Assembly: GCF_001425355.1 (NCBI RefSeq)
Contig: NZ_LMQN01000012.1
Location: 544,034-608,033 of the forward strand
DNA length: 64,000 nt
Reading direction: 5' to 3'
Source: Chryseobacterium sp. Leaf405
GTDB lineage: Bacteria; Bacteroidota; Bacteroidia; Flavobacteriales; Weeksellaceae
Below the pieces are notes generated by a model. That model was not told where the DNA came from. It saw only the letters and a program-made list of their open reading frames with translations, and did no database searches. The translations under genes were made by a program, and so were the position numbers. Positions 7,902-16,258 of this stretch are shown in pieces. Positions within the stretch are counted from its first letter, which is position 1; each line of letters starts with the position of its first letter.

Positions 7902-9272
7902 ATGACAAATAAACTTAAGATCACTTTTCTTTTTGGAATTTTCGTTATGTTGTTCGCAACAAATATGATGAAAGCTCAGCTGAAGCCGGGAGAATTAGTG
8001 GATGGTATTGCTGCTGTAATCGGTGATGAAATTGTGCTGGAATCGGATGTAAATGAGCAGATGAACTATGCAAAACAGCAGGGAGCTTCTAATATAGATA
8101 AGTGCGAGTTTTTGGAAAATCTTTTGAATAATAAGCTTCTTGTTTACGAAGCAAAAAGAGATACTTTAATTGATAACCGTACGGCTTCAATTAAAGAAGG
8201 CGTAAATTCTAAATATCAGCAGTTGCTTTCTCAGTTTCCTGACGAAAAATCGATGTTGACGGCTTACAAATTCAGAAATGGTTATGAAATGAAAAATGCC
8301 ATCGAGAAAATTGATACCGATCAATACTACGGACAGGCTAAATATCAGAAAATTACAGAAAAAGCAGATGTTACTCCCAATGAAGTAACAGACTTCTTTA
8401 ATCAGTTTAAAACACAGTTACCGGAAATTAAGGATGAAGTTTCATTATCTCAGATTGTGATGAATCCTACGTTGACGGAAGCTCATAAAGAAGAGCTTAT
8501 CAACAAGCTTAAAAAGATTAAAAAAGATATCGAGGGAGGAGAAACTTTTGAGAGCCAGGCAAGAATTTATTCTGAAGATGAAGGTTCTGCGGCGAACGGT
8601 GGTTTTTACAAGAACATCAATAAAGGACAGATGGTAAAGCCGTTTGAAGCTGCTGCGCTTAACTTGCAGGAAGGTGAGATGTCTGACCCTGTAGAATCTG
8701 AATTTGGTTACCACTTAATTATGTTGGTTAAAAAATCAGGTAAAGTATATGATGCGAGACACATTTTGTTGAAAGCCACACCTACGGACGGTGAGATTGC
8801 TACAGCAAGAAAAAAACTTGATAGTATCCGAACGTTGATTATTGATGGGAAAATTTCATTTAAAGATGCTTCTTACAGATATTCTGATGATAAAAAAACG
8901 AAGTTCAATGCCGGGGTAATTCCGGGGTCTGATGGTTCTAATAAGATCGAAAGAGAAACAATTCCAGGAACAATCAGCTATGAATTGGCAGGTTTGAATA
9001 AAGGAGATATCACGACAGCTTTTGATGATGAAGATGAAAGAAAGAGAAAAGTGGTGAAAATTGTAAAAATTGAAGATGTTATTCCTGCTCACCAAATTAC
9101 TTTGGAAACAGATTATGACAGGATAAAACAAATGGCGCTTAACAAAAAGCGAAATGAAATGGTTGAAAAGTTTGTCAATTCAAAACTTCCGACAACATTT
9201 ATTTCCATAGACGGCCGTTATGATTCTTGTAATTTTAAAGGAAGCTGGAAAAAAGATTCAATTAAAAAATAA
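7902..9272 (+). CDS. SurA-like periplasmic peptidyl-prolyl isomerase/chaperone
   Basis: 456 residues. A signal peptide ends near MMKAQ. A SurA-type chaperone domain follows (DGIAAVIGDEIVLESDVNEQM), then two parvulin PPIase domains: about residues 175-280 (with FGYHLIMLVKKSG) and about 285-400 (with DARHILLKATP). It should help outer-membrane proteins fold in the periplasm. Its own promoter box and a strong terminator make it monocistronic. An order of chaperone domain then two rotamase domains is the usual SurA layout. Confidence 0.88.
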   Translation: MTNKLKITFLFGIFVMLFATNMMKAQLKPGELVDGIAAVIGDEIVLESDVNEQMNYAKQQGASNIDKCEFLENLLNNKLLVYEAKRDTLIDNRTASIKEGVNSKYQQLLSQFPDEKSMLTAYKFRNGYEMKNAIEKIDTDQYYGQAKYQKITEKADVTPNEVTDFFNQFKTQLPEIKDEVSLSQIVMNPTLTEAHKEELINKLKKIKKDIEGGETFESQARIYSEDEGSAANGGFYKNINKGQMVKPFEAAALNLQEGEMSDPVESEFGYHLIMLVKKSGKVYDARHILLKATPTDGEIATARKKLDSIRTLIIDGKISFKDASYRYSDDKKTKFNAGVIPGSDGSNKIERETIPGTISYELAGLNKGDITTAFDDEDERKRKVVKIVKIEDVIPAHQITLETDYDRIKQMALNKKRNEMVEKFVNSKLPTTFISIDGRYDSCNFKGSWKKDSIKK

Positions 9273-9274
9273 AG

Positions 9275-9307
9275 AAAAAAACCTTCAGAATTTCTGGAGG
9301 TTTTTTT
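9275..9307 (+). terminator. Rho-independent terminator after the SurA-like gene
   Basis: AAAAAACCTTCAG (about 9275-9287) pairs with CTGGAGGTTTTTT (9294-9306), allowing one G-U type pair, with a short loop and a T tract. Confidence 0.8.
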
Positions 9308-9352
9308 ATGCTTAAAGGTCTTCTGAGACGGTAGTTTTTATTATTTTTACGC

Positions 9353-10342
9353 ATGAGCAATTTCATAGATTTTAATTCAGCAAAAAAGCTTCACGAGATG
9401 CAGTCACAACAAAATAAAATTACACAGCTATTTAATATACAATATCCTATTATTCAGGCAGGAATGATCTGGCATTCCGGATGGAAGCTGGCTTCTGCGG
9501 TTTCAAATTGTGGCGGATTGGGTTTAATTGGTTCAGCAAGTATGTATCCCGATATTTTGCGAGAAAACATTCAGAAATGTAAAAAAGCGACCAATAAACC
9601 TTTTGGCGTAAATGTCGCCTTGCTTTATCCAAATTTAGAAGAAATTATCAATATTATTTTGGAAGAAGGTGTGAAAATAGTTTTTACATCTGCCGGAAGT
9701 CCTAAAGCCTATACTGAAACTCTTCAAAAGGAAGGAATAAAAGTAGCTCACGTAGTTTCTTCAACAAAATTTGCAGTGAAATGTGAAGATGCGGGAGTTG
9801 ATGCTATCGTTGCTGAAGGTTTTGAAGCGGGCGGTCACAACGGTAGGGACGAAACAACGACTTTCTGTCTAATTCCTAACGTGAGAAAACATATTTCAAA
9901 ACCATTGATCGCGGCAGGTGGAATTGCTTTAGGTTCCCAAATGAAAGCGGCAATGATTCTCGGTGCAGACGGAGTTCAGATCGGTTCTCGTTTTGCGGCA
10001 ACTGTAGAAGCAAGCGCACACAACAATTGGAAACAAAAAATAACAGAACTTCAGGAAGGTGATACCCATTTAACGTTGAAAGAATTAGCACCTGTAAGAA
10101 TGGTTAAAAATAAGTTCTTTAATGAGTTGGAAGAGATCTATAATGTTGGAAGAAATAAAGAATCTTTAATTGCTTCTTTAGGGCGTGCAAGAGCCAAAAA
10201 AGGAATGTTTGAAGGTGATATGGAGGACGGCGAACTAGAAATCGGACAGGTTTCTGCTTTGATTGATGATGTTTTACCAGTGGAAACTGTTTTTCAGAAT
10301 TTGTTGAAAGAATTTAATGAAGCAAATAATCCAAGTTTATAA
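9353..10342 (+). CDS. Nitronate monooxygenase/NPD-family flavoprotein
   Basis: A 329-residue FMN-dependent TIM-barrel enzyme of the 2-nitropropane dioxygenase/FabK superfamily. Visible motifs: PIIQAGMIW near the N-terminus, GGLGLIG, the FMN/phosphate loops GFEAGGHNG and AAGGIALG, and GADGVQIGSRF. The presence of GGHNG near the active site favours nitronate monooxygenase over enoyl reductase FabK, but the family is often mis-assigned. A second start at 9398 is possible. It is followed after 5 bp by an alpha/beta hydrolase, so the two are probably one transcript. Confidence 0.82.
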   Translation: MSNFIDFNSAKKLHEMQSQQNKITQLFNIQYPIIQAGMIWHSGWKLASAVSNCGGLGLIGSASMYPDILRENIQKCKKATNKPFGVNVALLYPNLEEIINIILEEGVKIVFTSAGSPKAYTETLQKEGIKVAHVVSSTKFAVKCEDAGVDAIVAEGFEAGGHNGRDETTTFCLIPNVRKHISKPLIAAGGIALGSQMKAAMILGADGVQIGSRFAATVEASAHNNWKQKITELQEGDTHLTLKELAPVRMVKNKFFNELEEIYNVGRNKESLIASLGRARAKKGMFEGDMEDGELEIGQVSALIDDVLPVETVFQNLLKEFNEANNPSL

Positions 10343-10347
10343 TATTA

Positions 10348-11115
10348 ATGGAAGATAGGATTATCGATGTAAATGGTAAAAAACTTTATATAGAATACAA
10401 TAATTCATTTAAAAATAAACCGACGGTTGTCTTTTTGCATGATTCTTTAGGCTGTACTCGGCTTTGGAGGGATTTTCCTACAAAATTGGCGGAAGCAACA
10501 CAATGTAATATTTTAATCTATGATCGTTTGGGTTACGGAAAGTCTTTTCCAATGTTGAGTCACGAAAGAAAAAATAATTATATGCAATCTGAGGCTGATT
10601 TGTTGAATGATTTACTAAATGAATTAAATATAAAGGAAACAATTCTTTTCGGTCATAGTGACGGAGGGACAATTGCATTAATCGCAGCCTCAAAATACCC
10701 TGAAAAAGTAAAGGCTACCATTTGTGAAGCCGGACATATTTTCGTTGAAGATGTAACGGTAAATGGGGTGAAAAGTGCTTTACAGGCTTATCGTACGACA
10801 AACCTTCCTGAGCGTTTACAGAAATATCATGGGGATAAAGTAGAAATGATGGTGAAAGCATGGACTGAAATTTGGCTGAGTGATCGTTTCAGATCTTGGA
10901 ATATAGAATATTTATTAAAAAACATTACAAATCCATTACTTTTCATTCAAGGAGAAGCCGATGAATACGGAACATTACATCAGGTTGAAAAAACAATTTC
11001 TCAGGTAAGCGGAAATGCTGAAAAATTTATCATTCCCAATGTCGGTCATACACCGCATAAAGAAATTCCGGAGCTGATTTTGGAAAAATCAATTGAATTT
11101 ATAAATAAAATTTAA
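10348..11115 (+). CDS. Alpha/beta hydrolase
   Basis: 255 residues with the alpha/beta hydrolase fold. The oxyanion-hole region is VVFLHDSLGC. The nucleophile elbow is GHSDGG, with Ser as nucleophile. The late His is in NVGHTPHKE. No signal peptide, so it is cytoplasmic. It probably shares a transcript with the flavoprotein upstream. The substrate is unknown. Confidence 0.85.
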   Translation: MEDRIIDVNGKKLYIEYNNSFKNKPTVVFLHDSLGCTRLWRDFPTKLAEATQCNILIYDRLGYGKSFPMLSHERKNNYMQSEADLLNDLLNELNIKETILFGHSDGGTIALIAASKYPEKVKATICEAGHIFVEDVTVNGVKSALQAYRTTNLPERLQKYHGDKVEMMVKAWTEIWLSDRFRSWNIEYLLKNITNPLLFIQGEADEYGTLHQVEKTISQVSGNAEKFIIPNVGHTPHKEIPELILEKSIEFINKI

Positions 11116-11133
11116 ATTCAAAGCAAAATAATT

Positions 11134-11153
11134 GGCTTTAGCCAAAACTTAAT
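11134..11153. repeat. 20-bp dispersed repeat, copy 2
   Basis: Identical over 20 bases to positions 90-109 (GGCTTTAGCC palindrome plus AAAACTTAAT). It lies between two convergent genes, where its small stem could also act in termination. Confidence 0.6.
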
Positions 11154-11159
11154 ACCATT

Positions 11160-11780
11160 CTATAAATGATCAATTTCAAGTTGAATATTTTCTCTTGCCT
11201 GAACTTCATATTTTTCTCTAAAATCTTCTGTTTTGAAAATATCCTCCAGTTCCAAAAAATGCTTTAAAACTTTTTTTCTTCCCGGTTTATATAAAAGGTC
11301 AGGATAAATAGAATATTCTTTTCTGATTTTTTTCGTGTAGTCAAGATAAGTTTTCCAATCTTTTCCGAGAATTGAAAGATCGGCATCTAATAGATAATTA
11401 GTGTCATTATCTTCAGAATTTCGATGAGATTTTGTAGCGATAATTTGATCTGAAATTTGTTCAACAGAATCTTGATCTAAGTTTAATTTTTGCAATCTTA
11501 ATTTCCCAAACTCTGCACTTTTTTCTTCATTGGATTTAGAAGTTGAATCATAAATAACATCATGATAAAAAACTGAAAATGAAACATTGGAAAAACTTGA
11601 AATTTTGTCTTTTACAAAATCAAGTTCAGTAAACATATTTTCTAGATGTTCAAGATTGTGATAGTGCCTGCCTTTTTCAGAATATTTCTTTTCAATTTCA
11701 GACCATAAATTTTCAATAAGATTTCGATCCTGAGTAAATTGAAAGCAGTTTTGCAGAAATCTTTCTTTCAGATTCATCAT
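11160..11780 (-). CDS. Predicted metal-dependent HD-superfamily hydrolase
   Basis: 206 residues. The motif GRHYHNLEHLENM near residues 37-49, followed by FSVFYHDVIYD, is the HD-like signature of a family of predicted metal-dependent phosphohydrolases. The later acidic motif LLDADLSILG fits the same family. No signal peptide or membrane segment. The role is not established. It is probably cotranscribed with the rhodanese gene, which begins upstream on the same strand with a 27-bp gap. Confidence 0.75.
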   Translation of the reverse strand: MMNLKERFLQNCFQFTQDRNLIENLWSEIEKKYSEKGRHYHNLEHLENMFTELDFVKDKISSFSNVSFSVFYHDVIYDSTSKSNEEKSAEFGKLRLQKLNLDQDSVEQISDQIIATKSHRNSEDNDTNYLLDADLSILGKDWKTYLDYTKKIRKEYSIYPDLLYKPGRKKVLKHFLELEDIFKTEDFREKYEVQARENIQLEIDHL

Positions 11781-11807
11781 TAAAATAATTTAGATAAAAA
11801 AAGGAAC

Positions 11808-12107
11808 TTAAAAAGTTCCTTGATTTGCTTCAATTGTAGCTTTCAATTCAGCCCAGCCTCCGCCGTTATGACCGTCTTTCAAGCCTTGAGTGTTTAGATA
11901 TTCCAAAGCTTTCCCGCTTCTGTTTCCGCTTCTGCAGAAAATAATGACCGGTTTTTCGAAAGAAAGGATTTCATCCTGTCTTTCTTCCACTTCACCTAAA
12001 GGAATATTTTTAGCACCTTCTATATGACCGTCCATTTCCAATTCCATTGGTTCACGAACGTCGATTAATTCATAATTTCCTGATTTTAAAACTTCTGATA
12101 AAGACAT
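11808..12107 (-). CDS. Rhodanese-like domain protein
   Basis: A 99-residue single rhodanese domain. The active-site Cys is in IIFCRSGNRSG, and the N-terminal ELIDVREPMELEMDGHI motif is typical. Likely a cytoplasmic sulfurtransferase or persulfide carrier. It is small, about the length of GlpE. The acceptor is unknown. Confidence 0.88.
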   Translation of the reverse strand: MSLSEVLKSGNYELIDVREPMELEMDGHIEGAKNIPLGEVEERQDEILSFEKPVIIFCRSGNRSGKALEYLNTQGLKDGHNGGGWAELKATIEANQGTF

Positions 12108-12210
12108 AATTATATTAATATTTAAGAGTTAAAAATTAGATCCGAACCATCTGAAAAAGCCATACAGCAATTCGATCGTTCAAAGTCCAAACAAATTTAT
12201 AAAATAATCT

Positions 12211-12218
12211 TAGTTTTG
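12211..12218 (+). promoter_or_regulatory. Putative minus-7 box for queG
   Basis: TAGTTTTG fits TAnnTTTG, 12 nt before the ATG at 12231. The TTG inside this box is an in-frame but implausible start. Confidence 0.5.
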
Positions 12219-12230
12219 CAAGGTAAAATA

Positions 12231-13160
12231 ATGAATTCGAACGCTGAAAAATATTCACAACTCATTAAATCCAAAGCAAAAAGTTTTGGATTCCAGAATT
12301 GTGGTATCTCAAAGGCAGATTTTTTGGAAGAAGATGCAAAACCTTTGGAAAATTGGCTAAAGAATAATTTTCATGGAGAAATGAAATATATGGAAAATTA
12401 TTTCGACAAGAGACTTGATCCTAGATTATTGGTAGAAGGTTCAAAATCAGTAATTTCTCTTTCCTATAATTATTTTCCTGAAGAAAAAATTTCGACGTTA
12501 GAGAATTTCAAGATTTCAAAATATGCCTATGCAGAAGATTATCATGAAGTGATTAAAGATATTCTGCGTGAAATGGTTACGGAACTTCAGGAAGAAATCG
12601 GAGAATTTAGTTTCCGTGTTTTCGTAGATTCTGCACCGGTTTTGGAAAGAAGCTGGGCGAAAAAATCAGGAATCGGATGGGTAGGGAAGAATGCTAATTT
12701 AATTACAAAACAAAACGGTTCCTTTTATTTTTTGGCTGAAATTATCTGTGATCTGGAATTGATTCCGGATCATGAAACTACCGATCATTGCGGAACTTGC
12801 AGAAAATGTATCGATGCCTGTCCTACCAATGCAATTGTTTCAGACAAAATCGTAGACGGAAGCAAGTGCATTTCCTATGCGACGATTGAATTGAAAGATG
12901 CAATTCCCGATTATTTTAAAGATAAAATGGATGATTGGATGTTTGGCTGCGATGTTTGCCAGGATGTTTGCCCATGGAACAGATTTTCTGTGCCCAATAA
13001 GCAAAGTAAATTCAAACCTAATGAAGCGTTGAAGAATTTCAAGAAAGAAGAGTGGAAAGAATTAACACAGGAATTATTTTCAGAAATTTTCAGAAAGTCA
13101 CCCGTGAAACGAACGAAATTTGCAGGATTAAAGCGAAATATAGAATTTTTAGGAGAGTAA
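12231..13160 (+). CDS. queG: Epoxyqueuosine reductase QueG
   Basis: A cobalamin and iron-sulfur enzyme that makes the last step of queuosine synthesis in tRNA. 309 residues. The catalytic Asp region is [17 protein letters not shown]. Two [4Fe-4S] clusters are given by [14 protein letters not shown] and [13 protein letters not shown]. Length matches the short QueG form without a C-terminal HEAT extension. The ATG at 12231 is taken because the only longer start is a TTG within the predicted promoter. Confidence 0.95.
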   Translation: MNSNAEKYSQLIKSKAKSFGFQNCGISKADFLEEDAKPLENWLKNNFHGEMKYMENYFDKRLDPRLLVEGSKSVISLSYNYFPEEKISTLENFKISKYAYAEDYHEVIKDILREMVTELQEEIGEFSFRVFVDSAPVLERSWAKKSGIGWVGKNANLITKQNGSFYFLAEIICDLELIPDHETTDHCGTCRKCIDACPTNAIVSDKIVDGSKCISYATIELKDAIPDYFKDKMDDWMFGCDVCQDVCPWNRFSVPNKQSKFKPNEALKNFKKEEWKELTQELFSEIFRKSPVKRTKFAGLKRNIEFLGE

Positions 13161-13524
13161 TTCGGAAGAATTTTTCGAAATAAGATTAAAATTTTTGGTG
13201 ATAAAACCTCATCTGGAATTTCAGGTGTTCCAAAGTAAAGAGGTTAAACGACCATTCCTTGAGTTTTTAGATTCAAAGAGGTAAAGATTTTATAGTAATA
13301 AAAGGAAAAACTGATTTTCAGGAAATCAGATCTTCACAAAAATCAACGTTTTTTCTGCGTTCTTTTTGGAGCTACTTTTACTCTTACTTTTAATCTTTTG
13401 TTTGATTTTACGTTTTTGTGCATATTTGTGTGTATTTCGTAACTAAATGTAGCAATTTTTCCAATTAAAACAAATACTTTTACTGAAAATTGTAGATTAA
13501 ATTTTTATTAATATAATTAAAAAC
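13161..13524. other. 364-bp gap without a gene
   Basis: No convincing reading frame on either strand. A small stem, CTGATTT (13311-13317) with AAATCAG (13323-13329), is present but lacks a T tract. The second half is T-rich. Probably the queG 3' region and the leader of the next gene. Confidence 0.5.
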
Positions 13525-14208
13525 ATGACTGTGAAAAAGATGCTGTTTCTCATTCTCAAAACTTTAGGAATTATTATAGGGATCGTTGTTTTGTACGTTG
13601 CGATGGGATTTTTATTGCCTTTCATAGAGGTTTCAGCGAAGGATGACGGACAGAAAAAAGAAATTCCGATTTATATTTATACCAACGGTGTTCATACCGA
13701 TATTGTGATGCCTGTGAAAAATGATTTGCAGGATTGGAGCGCAAAAATTCCTTTCAACAATATAAAATCTAAGAAAACCGATTATAATTATGTCGGGATT
13801 GGCTGGGGCGACAAAGGTTTCTATCTCGACACCCCGACTTGGGCAGATTTAAAGTTTTCAACAGCATTTAAGGCCGCTTTTTGGTTGAGCGAATCAGCAA
13901 TGCACTGCTCATATTACAGAACGATGAAAGAAGGTGATGACTGCAAAAAAATAATGATTAGCAAAGAGCAGTATAAAAAATTGGTTGAGTTTGTTGAAAA
14001 TAAATTTGAGAAAGATCAAAACGGAAACTTTATTTTGATTCCTACCAATGCAGTTTATAGTGATAATGATGCTTTTTACGATGCCAACGGAAAATACAGT
14101 TTCCTTGATACCTGCAATACCTGGGCAAATAATGCATTGAAATCTGCCGGACAAAAAGCAGCGCTTTGGACTCCTTCTGATTATGGAATATTTTTACACT
14201 ATAAATAA
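13525..14208 (+). CDS. DUF2459/TIGR02117 family membrane-anchored protein
   Basis: 227 residues. One N-terminal membrane segment (about residues 8-32), then a periplasmic domain with TNGVHTDIVMPV and VGIGWGDKGFYLDTPTWADL, which mark the TIGR02117/DUF2459 family. A late Cys-containing motif, FLDTCNTWANNAL, precedes the C-terminus. The invariant His and Cys suggest a papain-like or hydrolase-like fold, but no activity is known. It stands alone on its transcript. Confidence 0.8.
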   Translation: MTVKKMLFLILKTLGIIIGIVVLYVAMGFLLPFIEVSAKDDGQKKEIPIYIYTNGVHTDIVMPVKNDLQDWSAKIPFNNIKSKKTDYNYVGIGWGDKGFYLDTPTWADLKFSTAFKAAFWLSESAMHCSYYRTMKEGDDCKKIMISKEQYKKLVEFVENKFEKDQNGNFILIPTNAVYSDNDAFYDANGKYSFLDTCNTWANNALKSAGQKAALWTPSDYGIFLHYK

Positions 14209-14345
14209 TTTTTAACGAAAATTTTTAGTCTGATTTTTGCATACCTGTTTTTGTTTTTATTAAAAGCAGAATTAAGATGGATAAGGAAGCTTATTTTCAT
14301 CATCATTAAAATCTGCTTTATGAATTATCATCAAAAATAAATGTA

Positions 14346-14810
14346 ATGAAGCACCGACTTTATCGCGAGCAGCAGCTTAATTGTGATATAAAAACTGCCT
14401 GGAAATTTTTCTCAGCAGCCAATAATCTATCGGAAATTACTCCGAAAGAAATGAAATTTACTGTATTGACTCATTTTGAAAACGATGAAATTTTTGAGGG
14501 AATGATCATTGATTATTTCGTTTCGCCATTATTGGGAATAAAAATGAAATGGAAAACAGAAATCATTCAGGTTGATTTTCAGAAAAGTTTTACCGATTTT
14601 CAAAAGAAAGGACCTTACAAACTTTGGCATCATCATCATGAATTTATAGAAAATGAAAACGGCGTTTTGATGAAAGATACGGTAGATTACGAATTACCTT
14701 TAGGCTTTTTGGGAGAAATTGCCCATATAATTTTAGTAAAGAAAAAGCTGGAAGATATTTTTAATTACCGTTACCAAATTTTAGAAACCAGATTTAATAA
14801 TAAAGTGTAA
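14346..14810 (+). CDS. SRPBCC-fold ligand-binding protein
   Basis: 154 residues of the SRPBCC (START/Bet v1-like) fold: an N-terminal strand LYREQQLNCDIKTAWKFFS, the strands around KMKWKTEI and YKLWHHHHEF, and the long C-terminal helix. No enzymatic residues. It is 2 bp upstream of a photolyase, a pairing common in Bacteroidota, so it may be part of a light or UV response. The ligand is unknown. Confidence 0.8.
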   Translation: MKHRLYREQQLNCDIKTAWKFFSAANNLSEITPKEMKFTVLTHFENDEIFEGMIIDYFVSPLLGIKMKWKTEIIQVDFQKSFTDFQKKGPYKLWHHHHEFIENENGVLMKDTVDYELPLGFLGEIAHIILVKKKLEDIFNYRYQILETRFNNKV

Positions 14811-14812
14811 AT

Positions 14813-16117
14813 ATGCCTGAAAATTTAAATAAAATAAATATTTTCTGGTTCCGCAGAGATCTACGACTTGAAGATAATACGGCGTTACATCAAGCTTTAC
14901 AGTCGGGATTGGAGGTATTACCAATTTTTATTTTTGATACTGAAATTCTAAGTCATCTTGAAAATAAAGCTGATAAAAGGGTAGATTATATTCATCAGGC
15001 TTTAAGTGAAATTCATGATGAATTGAAAAAACATAAGAGTGGTATTTCAACATTTAAAGGAAAGCCTGCGGATATTTTTAAAAATTTAGCCAAAGAATTT
15101 AACATTGATTCTGTTTTTTGTAATAGAGACTACGAACCTCAGGCAATTAAAAGAGATCAGGAAATCGCTGCATTTCTTCATGAAAATAATATAGGTTTTA
15201 AGGATTTTAAAGATCAGGTGATCTTTGAGAAAAGTGAAGTAGTAAAGAAAGACGGATCGCCTTACAGCGTTTATACACCATATTCTAAAGTTTGGAAAGA
15301 AAATTTTAAAGCTTTAAAATTTGAACATTTTAAAACTGATTTTTCGAAATTTTTAAAATATTCTGCTCCTGCTTTTCTCAGCCTTAAAGATATTGGTTTC
15401 GAAAAAACTGATATTGAGTATAAAAAACCAACCTTGGAAAAATCAATTATCGATGACTATGGTCGGTACAGAGATTTTCCGGGCTTGAATCATACAACTC
15501 GTTTGGGCGTGGCTCTTCGTTTCGGAACAATTTCTGTCCGGCAATGTGTTGATTTTGCTTTGAAACATAATGAAACATGGTTAAATGAATTGATCTGGAG
15601 AGAGTTTTTTATGCAGATTTTATTTCATTATCCGAAAGTTGTTCATCATTCTTTCAAAGAAAAATATGAAAATATCGAATGGCGAAATGATGAAAAAGAA
15701 TTTAAGCTCTGGTGTGAAGGAAAAACGGGCTATCCGATTGTAGATGCGGGAATGCGACAGCTGAATGAAACCGGATTTATGCACAACAGGGTTCGAATGG
15801 TAGTTGCAAGTTTTCTTACCAAACATCTGTTGATCGACTGGCGATGGGGCGAAGCTTATTTTGCTGAAAAATTACTGGATTATGAATTGTCATCGAACAA
15901 TGGAAACTGGCAGTGGGCAGCAGGTTGTGGATGTGACGCAGCACCTTATTTTAGAGTTTTTAATCCATCTGAGCAAACTAAAAAATTTGATAAAGATTTA
16001 AAATATATTAAGTCGTGGCTTTCGGAAAAAGATTTGAAAACCGAACCGATTGTGGAGCATACTTTTGCCAGAAAGAGAGCTTTGGAAGTGTATGCAAAAG
16101 CAGTTAAACAAGAATAA
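14813..16117 (+). CDS. phrB: Deoxyribodipyrimidine photo-lyase
   Basis: A 434-residue flavoprotein that repairs UV-induced cyclobutane pyrimidine dimers with light. The N-terminal alpha/beta antenna domain begins FWFRRDLRLEDNTALH. The FAD domain has LGVALRFGTIS, WLNELIWREFF, GMRQLNETGFMHNR, and SSNNGNWQWAAGC followed by DAAPYFRVFNP. These place it in the classical CPD photolyase group rather than cry-DASH. It is translated right after the SRPBCC gene. Confidence 0.93.
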   Translation: MPENLNKINIFWFRRDLRLEDNTALHQALQSGLEVLPIFIFDTEILSHLENKADKRVDYIHQALSEIHDELKKHKSGISTFKGKPADIFKNLAKEFNIDSVFCNRDYEPQAIKRDQEIAAFLHENNIGFKDFKDQVIFEKSEVVKKDGSPYSVYTPYSKVWKENFKALKFEHFKTDFSKFLKYSAPAFLSLKDIGFEKTDIEYKKPTLEKSIIDDYGRYRDFPGLNHTTRLGVALRFGTISVRQCVDFALKHNETWLNELIWREFFMQILFHYPKVVHHSFKEKYENIEWRNDEKEFKLWCEGKTGYPIVDAGMRQLNETGFMHNRVRMVVASFLTKHLLIDWRWGEAYFAEKLLDYELSSNNGNWQWAAGCGCDAAPYFRVFNPSEQTKKFDKDLKYIKSWLSEKDLKTEPIVEHTFARKRALEVYAKAVKQE

Positions 16118-16202
16118 GAGTTTGTCTGATAATCTGATTTAACACAAAATTTTAAATTTTTCACTTAAATTATTTCATTCTATCAGGTTACTAAATAAAA
16201 AA

Positions 16203-16226
16203 ATCCGTCTCAGTTTTGAGACGGAT
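16203..16226 (-). terminator. Bidirectional terminator between photolyase and the exopolysaccharide operon
   Basis: A perfect 10-bp stem, ATCCGTCTCA with TGAGACGGAT, loop GTTT. On the minus strand it is followed by a run of T, so it mainly ends the lipoprotein gene at 16259. It may also stop photolyase transcription. Confidence 0.8.
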
Positions 16227-16258
16227 AATTTATTTCGTTAAATGTAATCAATTAACGA

